From Astragalus membranaceus (taxonomy: Eukaryota; Streptophyta; Magnoliopsida; Fabales; Fabaceae): a stretch of DNA of 64,000 nucleotides. Shown here in pieces: positions 21,528-31,771 of the stretch. Position numbers and translations under genes: made by a program. The notes under the pieces are model-generated. The model was not told where the DNA came from. It saw only the letters and a program-made list of their open reading frames with translations, and did not search any database. The stretch is taken from contig CM076849.1 in NCBI GenBank assembly GCA_039519185.1, forward strand, positions 34,219,109 through 34,283,108, in the 5' to 3' direction. How positions within the stretch are numbered: position 1 is the stretch's first letter; every line of letters begins with the position of its first letter.

Positions 21528-22311
21528 TTTACTTTTCTCCTTTCGGTTTTCTCTGTTGTTTTGTTGTATGTTACCCTTGTACCATCAGATTATGAATGAA
21601 ATTTATCTTTCTGCAATTTCCTTCAGTTCTATTTTAATTTCGCAAAATCGTTTGGGTGTATGAAGACTTTGGTGTACTTATAAAGTTTATAAAGACTTCG
21701 CCGAACTTCTGAATATGCCAGTAGATAGTAGCTTGATGATCCGCTTGTTCATTCCAGTAGTTACTTTTTTCTTACCTTATTTCGGCAAGAGGGTGCATCT
21801 CTTTCTCTTAAGAGTTTTAACCCGACATCATCCCAGATTGGTTTGACCTTTATGTTTGTTAGGTCGTGGATCTCCAACCATTGTTGTATGGGATTTTGAA
21901 CAAATCACTTGTCTTGATCTTTGCCGAAGTGTTTCGAAATGACTTCGGTTAGAAGTTTTGCAGAGGTGAGTTGTAAATTGTTTCGCTTTGTTTTAACCGA
22001 GCTGTATCGATTTGTTCTCAGCAAAGATTTAGTCGTAAAAAAGTGTAAGAAATTTTGACACCACTTTTTCAACTGGCAAGTCTCGTTAAAAACTCCCGGT
22101 GGGAGAAAAGAGTACTTTCCAGGTTTTTATTCGTTGGCGTTATAATGTCTGCGCATCATTTCGAGTACATACATAATCAACCCTTTTCATGGGGAAGTGT
22201 AAAAACAGGAATTGAAAACAGGAAAGAGATAAAACAGGGGGTGCCTCATTAAAAACTCCCAGTGGGAGAAAAGAGTGCACCCTTATTGCTACTCAAATGA
22301 CTTGAAAAAGC
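21528..22311. other. Spacer between the antisense ORF and pol
   Basis: Noncoding region of the Tat element where the two convergent transcripts meet. It holds two copies of a short hairpin repeat (see 22085-22275). Confidence 0.6.
22085..22275. repeat. Two direct copies of a CTCCC-GGGAG hairpin repeat
   Basis: The phrase GTTAAAAACTCCCGGTGGGA (start near 22085) recurs as ATTAAAAACTCCCAGTGGGA (start near 22249). Each continues GAAAAGAGT and contains the inverted repeat CTCCC...GGGAG. Both the sequence and the hairpin are conserved while the intervening DNA is not. Confidence 0.8.
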
Positions 22312-25300
22312 TTAACTGAAGTAGAAGCGGAGATTTGCCGAGTTCCAACTCCTCGGTATTGGGTGTCCCGCTAGCGTTTCTAACTTGTAGGCTCCGGCAG
22401 TCAACTTCTCCAGGATCTTGTACGGACCTTCCCAGTTAGGTGAAATCTTTCCCTTTGTATCTGGTCCCAAAACTTTCCTTAAAACGAGGTCGCCTTGCTT
22501 CATCTCACGAGGGAGGACCTTAGAATCATATTTCCGAGCTACGCGCTGCTTCACGGCGTATTCTCGTAGATGGGCCGCTTCTCTGATTTCTTCCAGGAGA
22601 TCTAGGTTTACTGCCATGTTGATTGAGTTCGTGTCCTCCCTTGTGTTCTCTCGCCTGAAGCTAGGCTCACCCAATTCTACGGGTATCATAGCATCCGCAC
22701 CATATGTAAGCTTAAAAGGGGTTTCGCCAGTTGAAGAATGTGGGGTTGTGTGGTATGACCAAAGCACTTGACATAACTGATCTGCCCAGGCACCTTTGTG
22801 TTCATCAAGCTTCTTTTTCAGACCAGATAATATGACTTTATTTGTTGACTCGGCTTGGCCGTTTGCCTGAGGGTGTTCTACCGACGTGAACTTGTTCTTG
22901 ATTCCAAGTCCAGTGCAAAAATCTGTAACAAGGGAGCTGGCAAATTGTGTGCCATTATCTGACACTATTTCTGCTGGCATACCAAATCTGCAGATAATAT
23001 TCTTCCAATAGAATTTCTTGACCCGAGCTGCTGTGATGGTTGCTACAGGCTCTGCTTCTATCCATTTGGAGAAGTATTCGACAGCAACGAGTAAGAATTT
23101 CACCTGACCAGGTCCAACTGGGAATGGGCCCAAGATGTCAGCCCCCCATTTGTAGAAAGGCCAAGGGGTTGTAATTGATTGCAGCGTTGTTGCAGGAGCA
23201 TGGTGAAGGTCGGCATGCCGTTGGCATTTATTGCATCTCCTCACAAAGTCTACGCAATCCTTGTCCAGCTGGGGCCAATAATATCCTACCCTTATGACTT
23301 TGTTTGACAATGAACGTCCTCCGATGTGGCTGCCGCATATGCCCTCATGAATTTCTTTCATCACGTATTCGGTTTCAGCGGGTGTCAGGCAGCGCAGGAG
23401 TGGTGCTGCAAAACCCCTCCTGTATAGCTTGCCTGCGATGATAACATATTTCGCTGCGTCACGCCGCATCTTTTTGGCTTCGGTCTCTTCGTGAGGCGGG
23501 ATGTCATGTTGAAGAAAGGCTAATATTGGAGTAGTCCAGTTGGTTGACAGTTCTACTGAGTGGATCTCTTTTGTTTCAATACTTGGCAGTGGGAGTGTCT
23601 CTTGAATCACAGTGTGATTGTTGCCAGGTTTCTTTGTGCTTGCCAACTTGGATAGGATATCAGCTCGGATGTTCTGCTCTCTGGGGACGTACAACAATTC
23701 AAAAGAGGGAAACCCGGCGGAGAGTAGTTTAACTTTCTTGAGATACTTGCCGAGTTGTGGATCCCTGGTTTGAAATTGGCCAGAAACCTGGGAAGTCACG
23801 AGTTGGGAGTCGCTCTGCACTCTGAGATGTTGGACTCCGACCTCCTTTGCAAGATTCATTCCTGCGATTAGGGCTTCATATTCCGCTTGATTGTTACTAG
23901 CTTTGAAGTCGAACCTTAATGATTGTTCAATGAGGAGGCCCTCAGGACTTTCAAGTGTGATGCCTGCGCCACTTCCTTTTAAATTTGATGCTCCATCTAC
24001 CGAGAGGGTCCAGGGAGAAACGTCTGATTCTAATGATGGTGGCGTCAATTCCACTGCGAAATCTGCTAGAACCTGAGCTTTTATGCCATCTCTTGGGTGA
24101 AAGACAACGTCGTATTCAGAAAGTTCAATTGACCAGGCAACCATTCTACCTGCGAGATCCGGCTTACGTAAAACCTGCTTGATAGGATGGTCTGTCTTCA
24201 CAATTATCCGGTGACTTTGGAAGTAAGGTCGAAGTCGACGTGCCGAAGTGATTAAAGCCAGAGCTAACTTCTCTATTTTCTGGTATTGGACCTCAGCTCC
24301 TTTGAACACTTTGCTGCAGAAATATATCGGTCTTTGTTGCTTCCCTTCTTCAGATACTAAGACTGAACTCATAGCTCTTTCTGAAATTGCTAAGTAAAGC
24401 AACAACGGCGCTCCTACTTTTGGTTTCACCAAGATGGGAGGAGAGGATAGGAAAGTTTTAATCGCTTGAAAAGCTTCTTGACATTCAGCTGTCCATTCGA
24501 AGCAGCCATTCTTCTTCAAAGAAGCAAAGAAATGGAAAGCTTTATCACCTGCACACAGTTAATTACAAAGAATGGAAACAGTATGAGAAAATGGTAGTGA
24601 GTCATGTTGCGAATTTGCGTTGTCAATGGGGTTTGGCTGAGGGAGTGAAACATTTATAAAGATGTTTTCACTTGCACAAGATAGGAAGCGTGACAAAGCT
24701 GCCAGGCGTCCCGTTAGTTGCTGAACTTCTTTAGGATTTGATGGGCTTGGCATCTCCAGTATTGCTCTGCACTTGTCAGGATTTGCTTCTATACCTCTAG
24801 TGGTCAACATGAATCCCAGGAATTTTCCAGCTTGTACTCCAAAGGAGCACTTTGCCGGGTTGAGCCGCATTTCATGTTTTCTGAGGGAATTAAAGGTTTC
24901 TTCTAAGTCTGTGACATGATTGTGGTTCTCCTCGGTCTTGACCACCATGTCGTCAACATACACCTCAAGATTTCTTCCAATTTGGCCTCGGAACACGCTG
25001 TCCATTAGACGTTGATATGTTGCACCTGCGTTTTTGAGGCCAAAAGGCATGACAGTGTAGTGATAATTGCAAGTATCAGTCATGAATGCTGTTTTATCTG
25101 CATCATCTGGGTCCATTTTGATCTGGTTGTAACCGGAATATGCGTCCATGAAGCTTAGAACGCGATATCCGGAGGCCCCATCTATCAGTGCATCAATGCT
25201 GGGCAGAGGGTAGGGATCTTTTGGGCAGGCAGCGTTTAAGTCCGTGAAATCCACGCACATGCGCCACTTTCCATTAGACTTTTTCACCAACACCACATTG

Positions 25301-25875
25301 GAAAGCCAAGTCGGGTATTGAATTTCTTTAATGAAACCGGCTTCAAGCAACTTCTGGGTTTCCTCTGCGACAGCTACCTTGCGCTCAGGTCCGAGCTTCC
25401 TCTTTCTTTGTGAGATCGGTTTTGCAGCTGGAACTAATGACAGTTTGTGACAAATGAAGGAGGGGTCAATCCCTGGCATATCTGCTGGGGTCCAAGCGAA
25501 GAGATCAATATTCTTTCTTAGTAGCTCAACCATTGCTACTTCTTCGTCCATTGGGAGAGCACCTCCAATGTTCGTCGTCTGTTCAGGACTTGATCCGATT
25601 TGAATTTGCTTGAGATCTTCTGTTGGCTTCAATCGGTGATCACTGAAGTCTTCCCTGGGGTCTAAGTCAGCAAAATTAATGTTGAAAGATGTGGCCTTTA
25701 CCGTCGAGTCTACGGTGTTTTTCTTCTTCGTTTTCAGGCTTTCTAAGTAACATTTTCTTGCTGCCTCCTGATCTGCTTTAAGGACTCCAACTCGTCCATC
25801 GTCAATGGGGTACTTCATTGTGAGATATCGGGTTGACAAAGCGGCGCCGAGGATATTGAGTGCTGGCCTCCCCAT
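22312..25875 (-). CDS. Pol of the second Tat element with a candidate 123-bp intron (5' partial)
   Basis: The first exon (25875-24672) begins at the end of the protease (MGRPALNILG) and includes the reverse transcriptase with its YVDDMVVK box. A GT-AG interval follows (24671-24549). The second exon (24548-22312) holds the reverse transcriptase connection, an RNase H-like domain (DGASNLKGSGAG), the integrase zinc finger and core (GADILGPF, VSDNGTQFA, EHPQANGQAEST), and a GPYKI tail. Splicing joins the exons in phase and restores a family motif (SDKAFHFF type) at the joint, giving 1146 residues without a stop. Unspliced, the interval has a TAA. Upstream gag and most of the protease are gone, so this copy is not autonomous. 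Confidence 0.85.
24549..24671 (-). other. Candidate intron inside retrotransposon pol
   Basis: On the minus strand it starts GTGAAAAC, has a pyrimidine-rich stretch and TAATTAAC near the 3' end, and finishes TGTGTGCAG. It interrupts the conserved boundary between reverse transcriptase and RNase H and contains an in-frame stop. Confidence 0.65.
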
Positions 25876-25900
25876 TATAATATTATAAGATACTAAATAA

Positions 25901-26100
25901 TATACCGGAAATTAGTTTTTTCTAAAAGTTTGTACGTTTTCCAAAAAAATTAATTTCCTTTCTCTCTCTTTACGGCACTTTTGCTATTTCAAAAAATTTG
26001 TGTTTTTAGTCATTTACCAAGTTACCCTTCAAGTGATGTTTTACTAATTTTTTTAATTATGGTTGTTTTAGTAAATTTGGTGATGGTTTCTTTTGTTATA
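25901..26100. other. AT-rich spacer, nothing recognised
   Basis: The coding similarity of the Tat element stops near 25900. No feature was seen here. Confidence 0.4.
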
Positions 26101-26255
26101 GTATATAGTTTTTTTTTTCATAGACAATGTTAGTGGGGTGGGGGAAATGTTAGTTTCTGGGGGTTGAACCAAGGACCTCCTTCTTGCACTCTTTTTGGTG
26201 CACTCCTTCAGTATCCCTTAGCTCGCGAAATGAGCTACCTACTTGGGTTTGTTAT
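26101..26255 (-). repeat. Candidate tRNA-derived SINE
   Basis: On the minus strand GTAGCTCATTTCGCGAGCTAA resembles an A box and GGTTCAACCCCC a B box about 50 bp later, the split RNA polymerase III promoter of tRNA-derived SINEs. Ends were not defined. Confidence 0.45.
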
Positions 26256-26557
26256 TGATTGATTGATAAATTAGAACGAAAAGAGTAATATCAGTCATCC
26301 TAATTTCAAAATGATCAAAGAGGGAGGAGGAGAATAGGGCAGAATTTAATGATATTTCTCTATTTTTGGGAGGGACTAAATTGTCCCCTTTTTCACTTTA
26401 TAACATAATTGTGCTGACATGGTTTAGCTGGACAATAATAGAATACTTTAGAAAAATAATGGGTCACGTAGGATAAATAACAGACAGCTCAACATAAATA
26501 TGGAGTTACTAACTGTCAACTAACAAAGAGACTAATGTTTTTGTCAATGACTAAAAT

Positions 26558-27001
26558 CAGTGGTGAACCTATGTACTATTCAAGGGGTTCAGTTGAACCC
26601 CCTAAAAACAATAATTGTATTAGTACCTTATGTAAAAAAACTTTTGAAACCCCTGAAATTTCCATAAATTTGCACCCAATTCGCAGCCAAATAAATCTGT
26701 TTTATTAATCTCCGTAAGAGACTATTTATAAAACTTTATGAAGTAGTTTTACCAATGTCACATACTTTTACAGACTACTTTTTTTTATATACTTTAGGAC
26801 GTAAATAGGAAAGAGCGTGTAAACTTAGAGACTAATTTGGTGATTTACTCTTAAACAAATTTGGTGTTAGATAACTTAATTCTTTAGTTTTAGTAAATTA
26901 AGTGAAAATATTTGAAAAAAAATTAAACAATCCTATGTACAAACATTTTTTATAATGAATTCTGTTGTACCCGCCGGCCTAGGGTCCTAGGTCTGCCATT
27001 G
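26558..27001. mobile_element. hAT-type MITE
   Basis: Starts CAGTGGTGAACCTATG and ends CCTAGGTCTGCCATTG, imperfect inverted repeats. The flanking 8-mers ACTAAAAT (26550-26557) and ACTAAAAG (27002-27009) match at 7 of 8 positions. No coding sequence is present. Its ends resemble those of the hAT element at 17472. Confidence 0.75.
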
Positions 27002-28582
27002 ACTAAAAGTGATATCAGTTATTCTCGGAGGTAATAACCAATTTAGTCCCTGACTTTTTAAAAAAGTTTAATTTGGTCATTGACTTTTCAAATATTTCAA
27101 TTTAGTCGCTTACTTTTACAAACGTGTATCAATTAAGTCAAAAGTCGGTGACTAAATAGGGTAATACCTCGTTATTCTTGTGAATGGATTTGCGGGCAGA
27201 AAAAATTTGTCGGGGACTAATTAATTGAATATTCACTCTTATAATAATTATATAATATAAGTTCTGTAGTTGTTATATCATCACATAGATTCCTAACTCA
27301 CTGGATATTCACGATGGAGCAAATTATATCATATCATATAATAATATAATTTCTGTAGTTGCTATATCATCAGATGGATTCCTAACTCACTAGATATTCA
27401 GAATGGAGCAAGCAAATCCATTGAAATCGATCCTTTTGAGAAGTTGCATAACTAACCCGCATTGGTATCATCCCCTAGAGATTTTGTATATCCTTTAACC
27501 ATATTTGAGTCGTCTCTGTCTATCTCCATCTCGTTAAGTTGGTGCCCCCACTTTGAATTTTGATTACATAAGCGGTCAAAAACTACGCAATGTGCATAGA
27601 TAGAAAATAGAAATATTGGTTCAGTTTGAAGTTGCCCTTTTGTTGAACCCATTATTATTAATTAATAAAATAAAGGGTCCCCACCCTACAAATGGTTATG
27701 CTTTCGATTGACTCGTGTATCATCAATGGAATTTAGTTAAGCCCACTTCTCTAACTGAAGTGACATGGGTTACACTTACTTGGTGAGGTAGTTGGTGGTG
27801 GGAATTTATTTAGATTAAATTAAGCCCCTTGTAATTCGCCAACATTAACGGGTTTGGTTTACCAACTTATCCAAGGGTGTGTGCTGCTGGCCTTGATTTT
27901 AATTAAGCTCTTTCATGAGTGTGATAGTGACCATGTTAAGACAGAACTAATCTAATCTAATCTAATATCTTAATACTTGTGGGTTTAATTGAGGGTTAAC
28001 TAATTAATGAACGTGACATAACATAGAACGGTTAGAAGTGGATATCATATCTGATATCATATCAGCTTGCTTCATTCTTCATTTTCTCTGTTGGGTTCAC
28101 AAAACGCTAAACTCTAATGCTGGATTTGGTACTGCCCTTTCAAGGACCGGGATTTTTTTCTTTTTTATGGTGAACAAATTCATTCATATTAGCTAAAGTA
28201 TATCGATAGCTGATACAAACAGTTTGCACGAGTTTTGTTGAGGCATTTTCCGTATATATACATATTAAAAATTAACACAAATAGCTAATCAGATCACTAT
28301 TAAAAAAAGTTAAAATAACGGTGGAAATTTAGAGTTAGAAAATAACAAAAATTATCTCTATTTTTGTCTCCATATGCTAGCGACCCCAAATTTTGAGATC
28401 AATATGTATCTAATTTTTGTCACTATTTCAGTTTTTTCTAGTAGTAAGATATGTTCTCGACAATAAGACTTTTTTTTACAGCGTCGACAACAAGACTTTA
28501 AAGAATAAAACTTTTAATTTAGCTCATAAATTGATATTTTTCCTCCTATATCCAAGTTGCTAGCAACACTTTCACGTTTTCC
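27002..28582. other. Intergenic region without recognised genes
   Basis: AT-rich. It contains a near-duplicate of about 75 bp (27240-27310 and 27335-27405, with CCTAACTCACTNGATATTCA) and a short CTAAT repeat near 27950-27966. No coding similarity was seen. Confidence 0.5.
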
Positions 28583-28706
28583 CTCCAACACTCTCTCAAT
28601 GAGTGGATGAAATTCATGTGAGTCTCATTACTTTAAAAATAGGATCCGATAAATTAGTGAGATCTATATGTGAATTTTATCCACTCATTAAGAGAGTATT
28701 GGAGAT
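28583..28706. mobile_element. Hairpin MITE
   Basis: The left arm CTCCAACACTCTCTCAATGA continues GTGGATGAAATTCATGTG and pairs with the right arm ending in TCATTAAGAGAGTATTGGAG. About 50 of 60 positions pair, so almost the whole unit folds into one stem. Confidence 0.8.
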
Positions 28707-28737
28707 GTTCATAACGGAACTCAAGAGAGAGAAAGAT

Positions 28738-29950
28738 ACCTCACAACGGTAGATCCGAGTTCAATCCGAGTATGTTCGAGTGGGTGAGGTCTTCTGTCCG
28801 AGCTTGGAGGTCTTTCGTCCGGGTCCAACCCCCAGTGGTATCCGAGGTGAGCAGGAACTAGGATGGGTGTTGAAGTTGTCCACTCTGAGATTCAGGTCGG
28901 GAGATTCTGGGAGTCGGTGTCTTCCGAGGTTATACTCTCCAGTGTCGTCTTCCCTTGAGGTTGGACTCGGCGGAGTTGGGTACCTGCAGACACTCTGATG
29001 CCAAAGTCAGCAAACGGAAGTGGAGAGGAAGTACCAAGGAATGAGGCGTACCTGATTGGAGGGGGTAGTGCTCTATTTAATTATAGACGCGGGAAGGGGT
29101 CATCCTTAGCCTAGGTTGATTCTGAGCCGTGTGATTAGCAGAGGCTGATCTCAGCCGTTGAGCCCAGCGCAGTAGTGGCTGACCCAATAGAGGCTAGCAC
29201 AGTAGAGGCTGGTCCTGGCTGTTGCCTTGGGCCAGGTCCAGCGCTGGATTGGGCCAGTTCTTCAGCGGAGTAGACTTTTGTCCTGACTGGAGCAGTTGCC
29301 CCCCAAGTCGAGGTCGGTCACGATAGTCCGGCCTTGGCTTGAATTGCAGGAGTTACTGTCTCCAGGTCGGTAGGTTGGTTGAGTGCGTTATCAACCCCGG
29401 CTCGGATGTTGCTGGTGAGTCACTAGAGTTGAAATGGTCCCGGGATGCCCCCGAGTCGGAAGAGTTGTCATTTGTGAGGTCGGCTTCCTTTGTGTGTTGA
29501 TTGAGCCAGTCTCAATCGTCGGTCATGGCGAGAGTAGCATAGTGCTCGTTTTGGGGGGGGGGGGGGGATCAGAGGGTCGCGTCGGACCCGACCTCGTGAG
29601 AGAGGTGAGTGAGCCAGGATAAGCCCATCCTCGCGGAAGAGGTAAGTGAGCCACGATAGGCCCGACCTCATGGAAGATGTCAGTGACCCACGATAGGCCC
29701 GACCTCACGAAAGAGGTCAGTTTAAGGCACGTCGGAGCGACCCTTTAGGAAGGAAGTCAGTTTGAGGCCGCGGGATCAGGTGAGACTTCGTTCGGTCCAA
29801 TTTACTAAGTGAACGCGGAGTGAAGAAGCTTGTACGAGGTCGTCCTGTTTTCTTTGTCAGACGGGCGAGGTCGGACTCGAGCCCAGAAATGATTTGCTAC
29901 TTCGTTCGGTCAAGTTTACCCAGCGCTAAGCATAAAATATAATATTTCAT
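28738..29950. repeat. LTR-like block of a Tat-type gypsy element
   Basis: Contains CTGCAGACACTCTGATGCCA followed by AAGTCAG, similar to the 5' LTR at 6011-6417, and GCCCCCCAAGTCGAGGTCGG, similar to the region left of the second Tat element. No coding domains flank it, so it may be a solo or truncated LTR. Ends were not defined. Confidence 0.5.
29575..29725. repeat. Tandem repeat of about 48 bp in the LTR-like block
   Basis: Three imperfect units share CGACCTCRYGRAAGAGGTNAG followed by TGAGCCACGATAGGCC. A poly-G run (about 29553-29568) lies just before it. Confidence 0.75.
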
Positions 29951-30142
29951 TAATTAAATTTAGTGAGTCCAAGCCATGTTGGTCCTGCTTGTGCGCGCGA
30001 GGGAGTCCCTTCTACTTGCTTGTTTACAAGCTCTCGTTAAGCTTTAATATTTAAAGACTTTGGTGAGTCCAAAACTAAGCAATGTGGGACTTCCCACTTT
30101 TGAAATATCATTTGTTTTTTTTCAATAAAACACAACACTTTT

Positions 30143-31589
30143 TGTTGATTTTTTCAAATTTTATTATGTGCAGATAGTATTATCAAGAAGGGGGTGCAAA
30201 GAGAGTAAAGCCCACTACTGAATTGTTGCTGGATTGATAAAGATCCACGCGGAACCCAGTGGAGCTGAACTGTAGCAACACGCGGATCCTCTCCTTGGAT
30301 CCGGTTCTAACCCGGTTCTTTTGACAAAACAACGTGACACACACACGCTTTGCTTCAGCTGAAGCTCTCTCTGTCACTGTAGCTCTTTCTTTCTTCTTCT
30401 ACTCTCCTCTTATCTCGAAACCCTAGCCACCGTAGCTCTCACTGATCTCCAGTGATTGAAGCTGCGTTGGCTATCGTTTCTCAGTCGATGATGAAAGCTG
30501 ATGATGATGATGAACCAAAGCTCTCTTGCTTTGAACCTGAATCGTAGCTTCTGAGACTACAGTAAACCACCTTCTCACTTCGCGGCTCTTCGCTCAGTGA
30601 GATCTTCTAGCTTGTGCTCTGATCTTCACAATCAAAGCTCAACCGAAGGTAGATCTTAACTTGGCTTTCTTTCTTGTGTGATCTTTCACTGTAAACGCAC
30701 CTTCGTTAGGTTAGAGTTTTAACCTAACTTTTCTTTTCTGTTACAGGTACAGATCTTCGTGAATCTCTTCTCAGTGGGCTACGATCTGCTCATCAAACCA
30801 GGTAGAGAATCTGTTCTTACTTTTCTTTGCTATAGATTTACTGTTTTGTGATAAACAGTAAACCCTAACATTTAATCTGCTGATTCAGGCTCTCTGCTTG
30901 TAAGGTTTTGTTGCGGACCTTTCACTAGGTAAAACCTTTGCCTTAGATTTTGATTTGCCTTAATCTTTAACAATCTTGTTGTTGGAAACTGATTCTGAGA
31001 CGTTTCTTTGTTTCTGAGTACTGATCTTCACACTTGAAGATGGATACACAGGCTTAGTTCTCCCTTGAGAACAGGTAAATCTATCCCTTACTTTTCTCTG
31101 TTTTTCTCTCTTTATTTCAGTCACTGAAAAATGTTACTGACACGAATTCTGTTTCTCTTTTCTTATGAGGTACACCTTCAACACCTTGTTGAAGATTCTG
31201 TCACACAGAGAACCTCACAGCCTGAACAGAAAGGTGGTAGCAGAAGAGAAAGAAGAGCAGAAGACTTAGGGTATATGATTTAAAACAAAAATGCAGTAAC
31301 TCTTTTTTTCTGAAAAATGTAATACCGAGAATTTTTCTATGTACATTGAGAGTCTGTGGGTCTGTATTTATATACACAGGAACTGAACTAGCTGTTAGGC
31401 CCTTGGTTGTTATTAAACAACCAACTTTAGTTTGTTATATTTAACAAACTGTTTTAGTTAGTTTTTTAAATAACCAACTTGACAGTTTGTAACAAACTGT
31501 AACAGTTTTGTTAACAGTTTATTTTTTTGGAATAAAATTGTATAGGTTTTTTTAATTAATATAGGTGAAATTGATTACCAATTCCAATA
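30143..31589 (-). repeat. 3' LTR of copia 1
   Basis: 1447 bp, matching the block at 36091-37535 almost throughout. On the plus strand it contains several AG|GTA junction-like sites. Confidence 0.95.
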
Positions 31590-31598
31590 CCCTACCTT
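31590..31598 (-). other. Polypurine tract of copia 1
   Basis: The minus strand reads AAGGTAGGG immediately before the 3' LTR. Confidence 0.7.
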
Positions 31599-31771
31599 AA
31601 TCAAAGAACCTTTTAGGATTAACAGCCCTACCTTAAACTAAGCTAGATCTAAACTAAAAATAGACAGTAGGCAACAGAAAGACACAGGACAACCCCCTGG
31701 TAGGTGATCTTAGATAGTTGGTCTAGGACAAGCCCCTAGACAGTGACTTAGGTTATTTCCTTCTTAGAGAC

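Larger units (their letters stand above)
18540..25900 (-). mobile_element. Second Tat gypsy element, missing its 5' end, with an antisense ORF
   Basis: On the minus strand pol runs from about 25900 to 22312. Left of it lies an oppositely directed spliced ORF (19216-21527), and left of that an LTR-like region. An antisense ORF between pol and the 3' LTR is a known layout of some Tat elements (for example Grande and RIRE2-like). Gag, the 5' LTR and most of the protease are missing, cut near 25900. Confidence 0.8.

Noticed and set aside
26101..26255. A functional tRNA gene
   Set aside because: A- and B-box-like motifs are present but no cloverleaf or acceptor stem could be drawn; a SINE is more likely.
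30183..30377. Short minus-strand frame repeated in both copia 1 LTRs (also 36131-36322)
   Set aside because: It lies in LTR sequence, has no recognisable domain and is duplicated only because the LTRs are.
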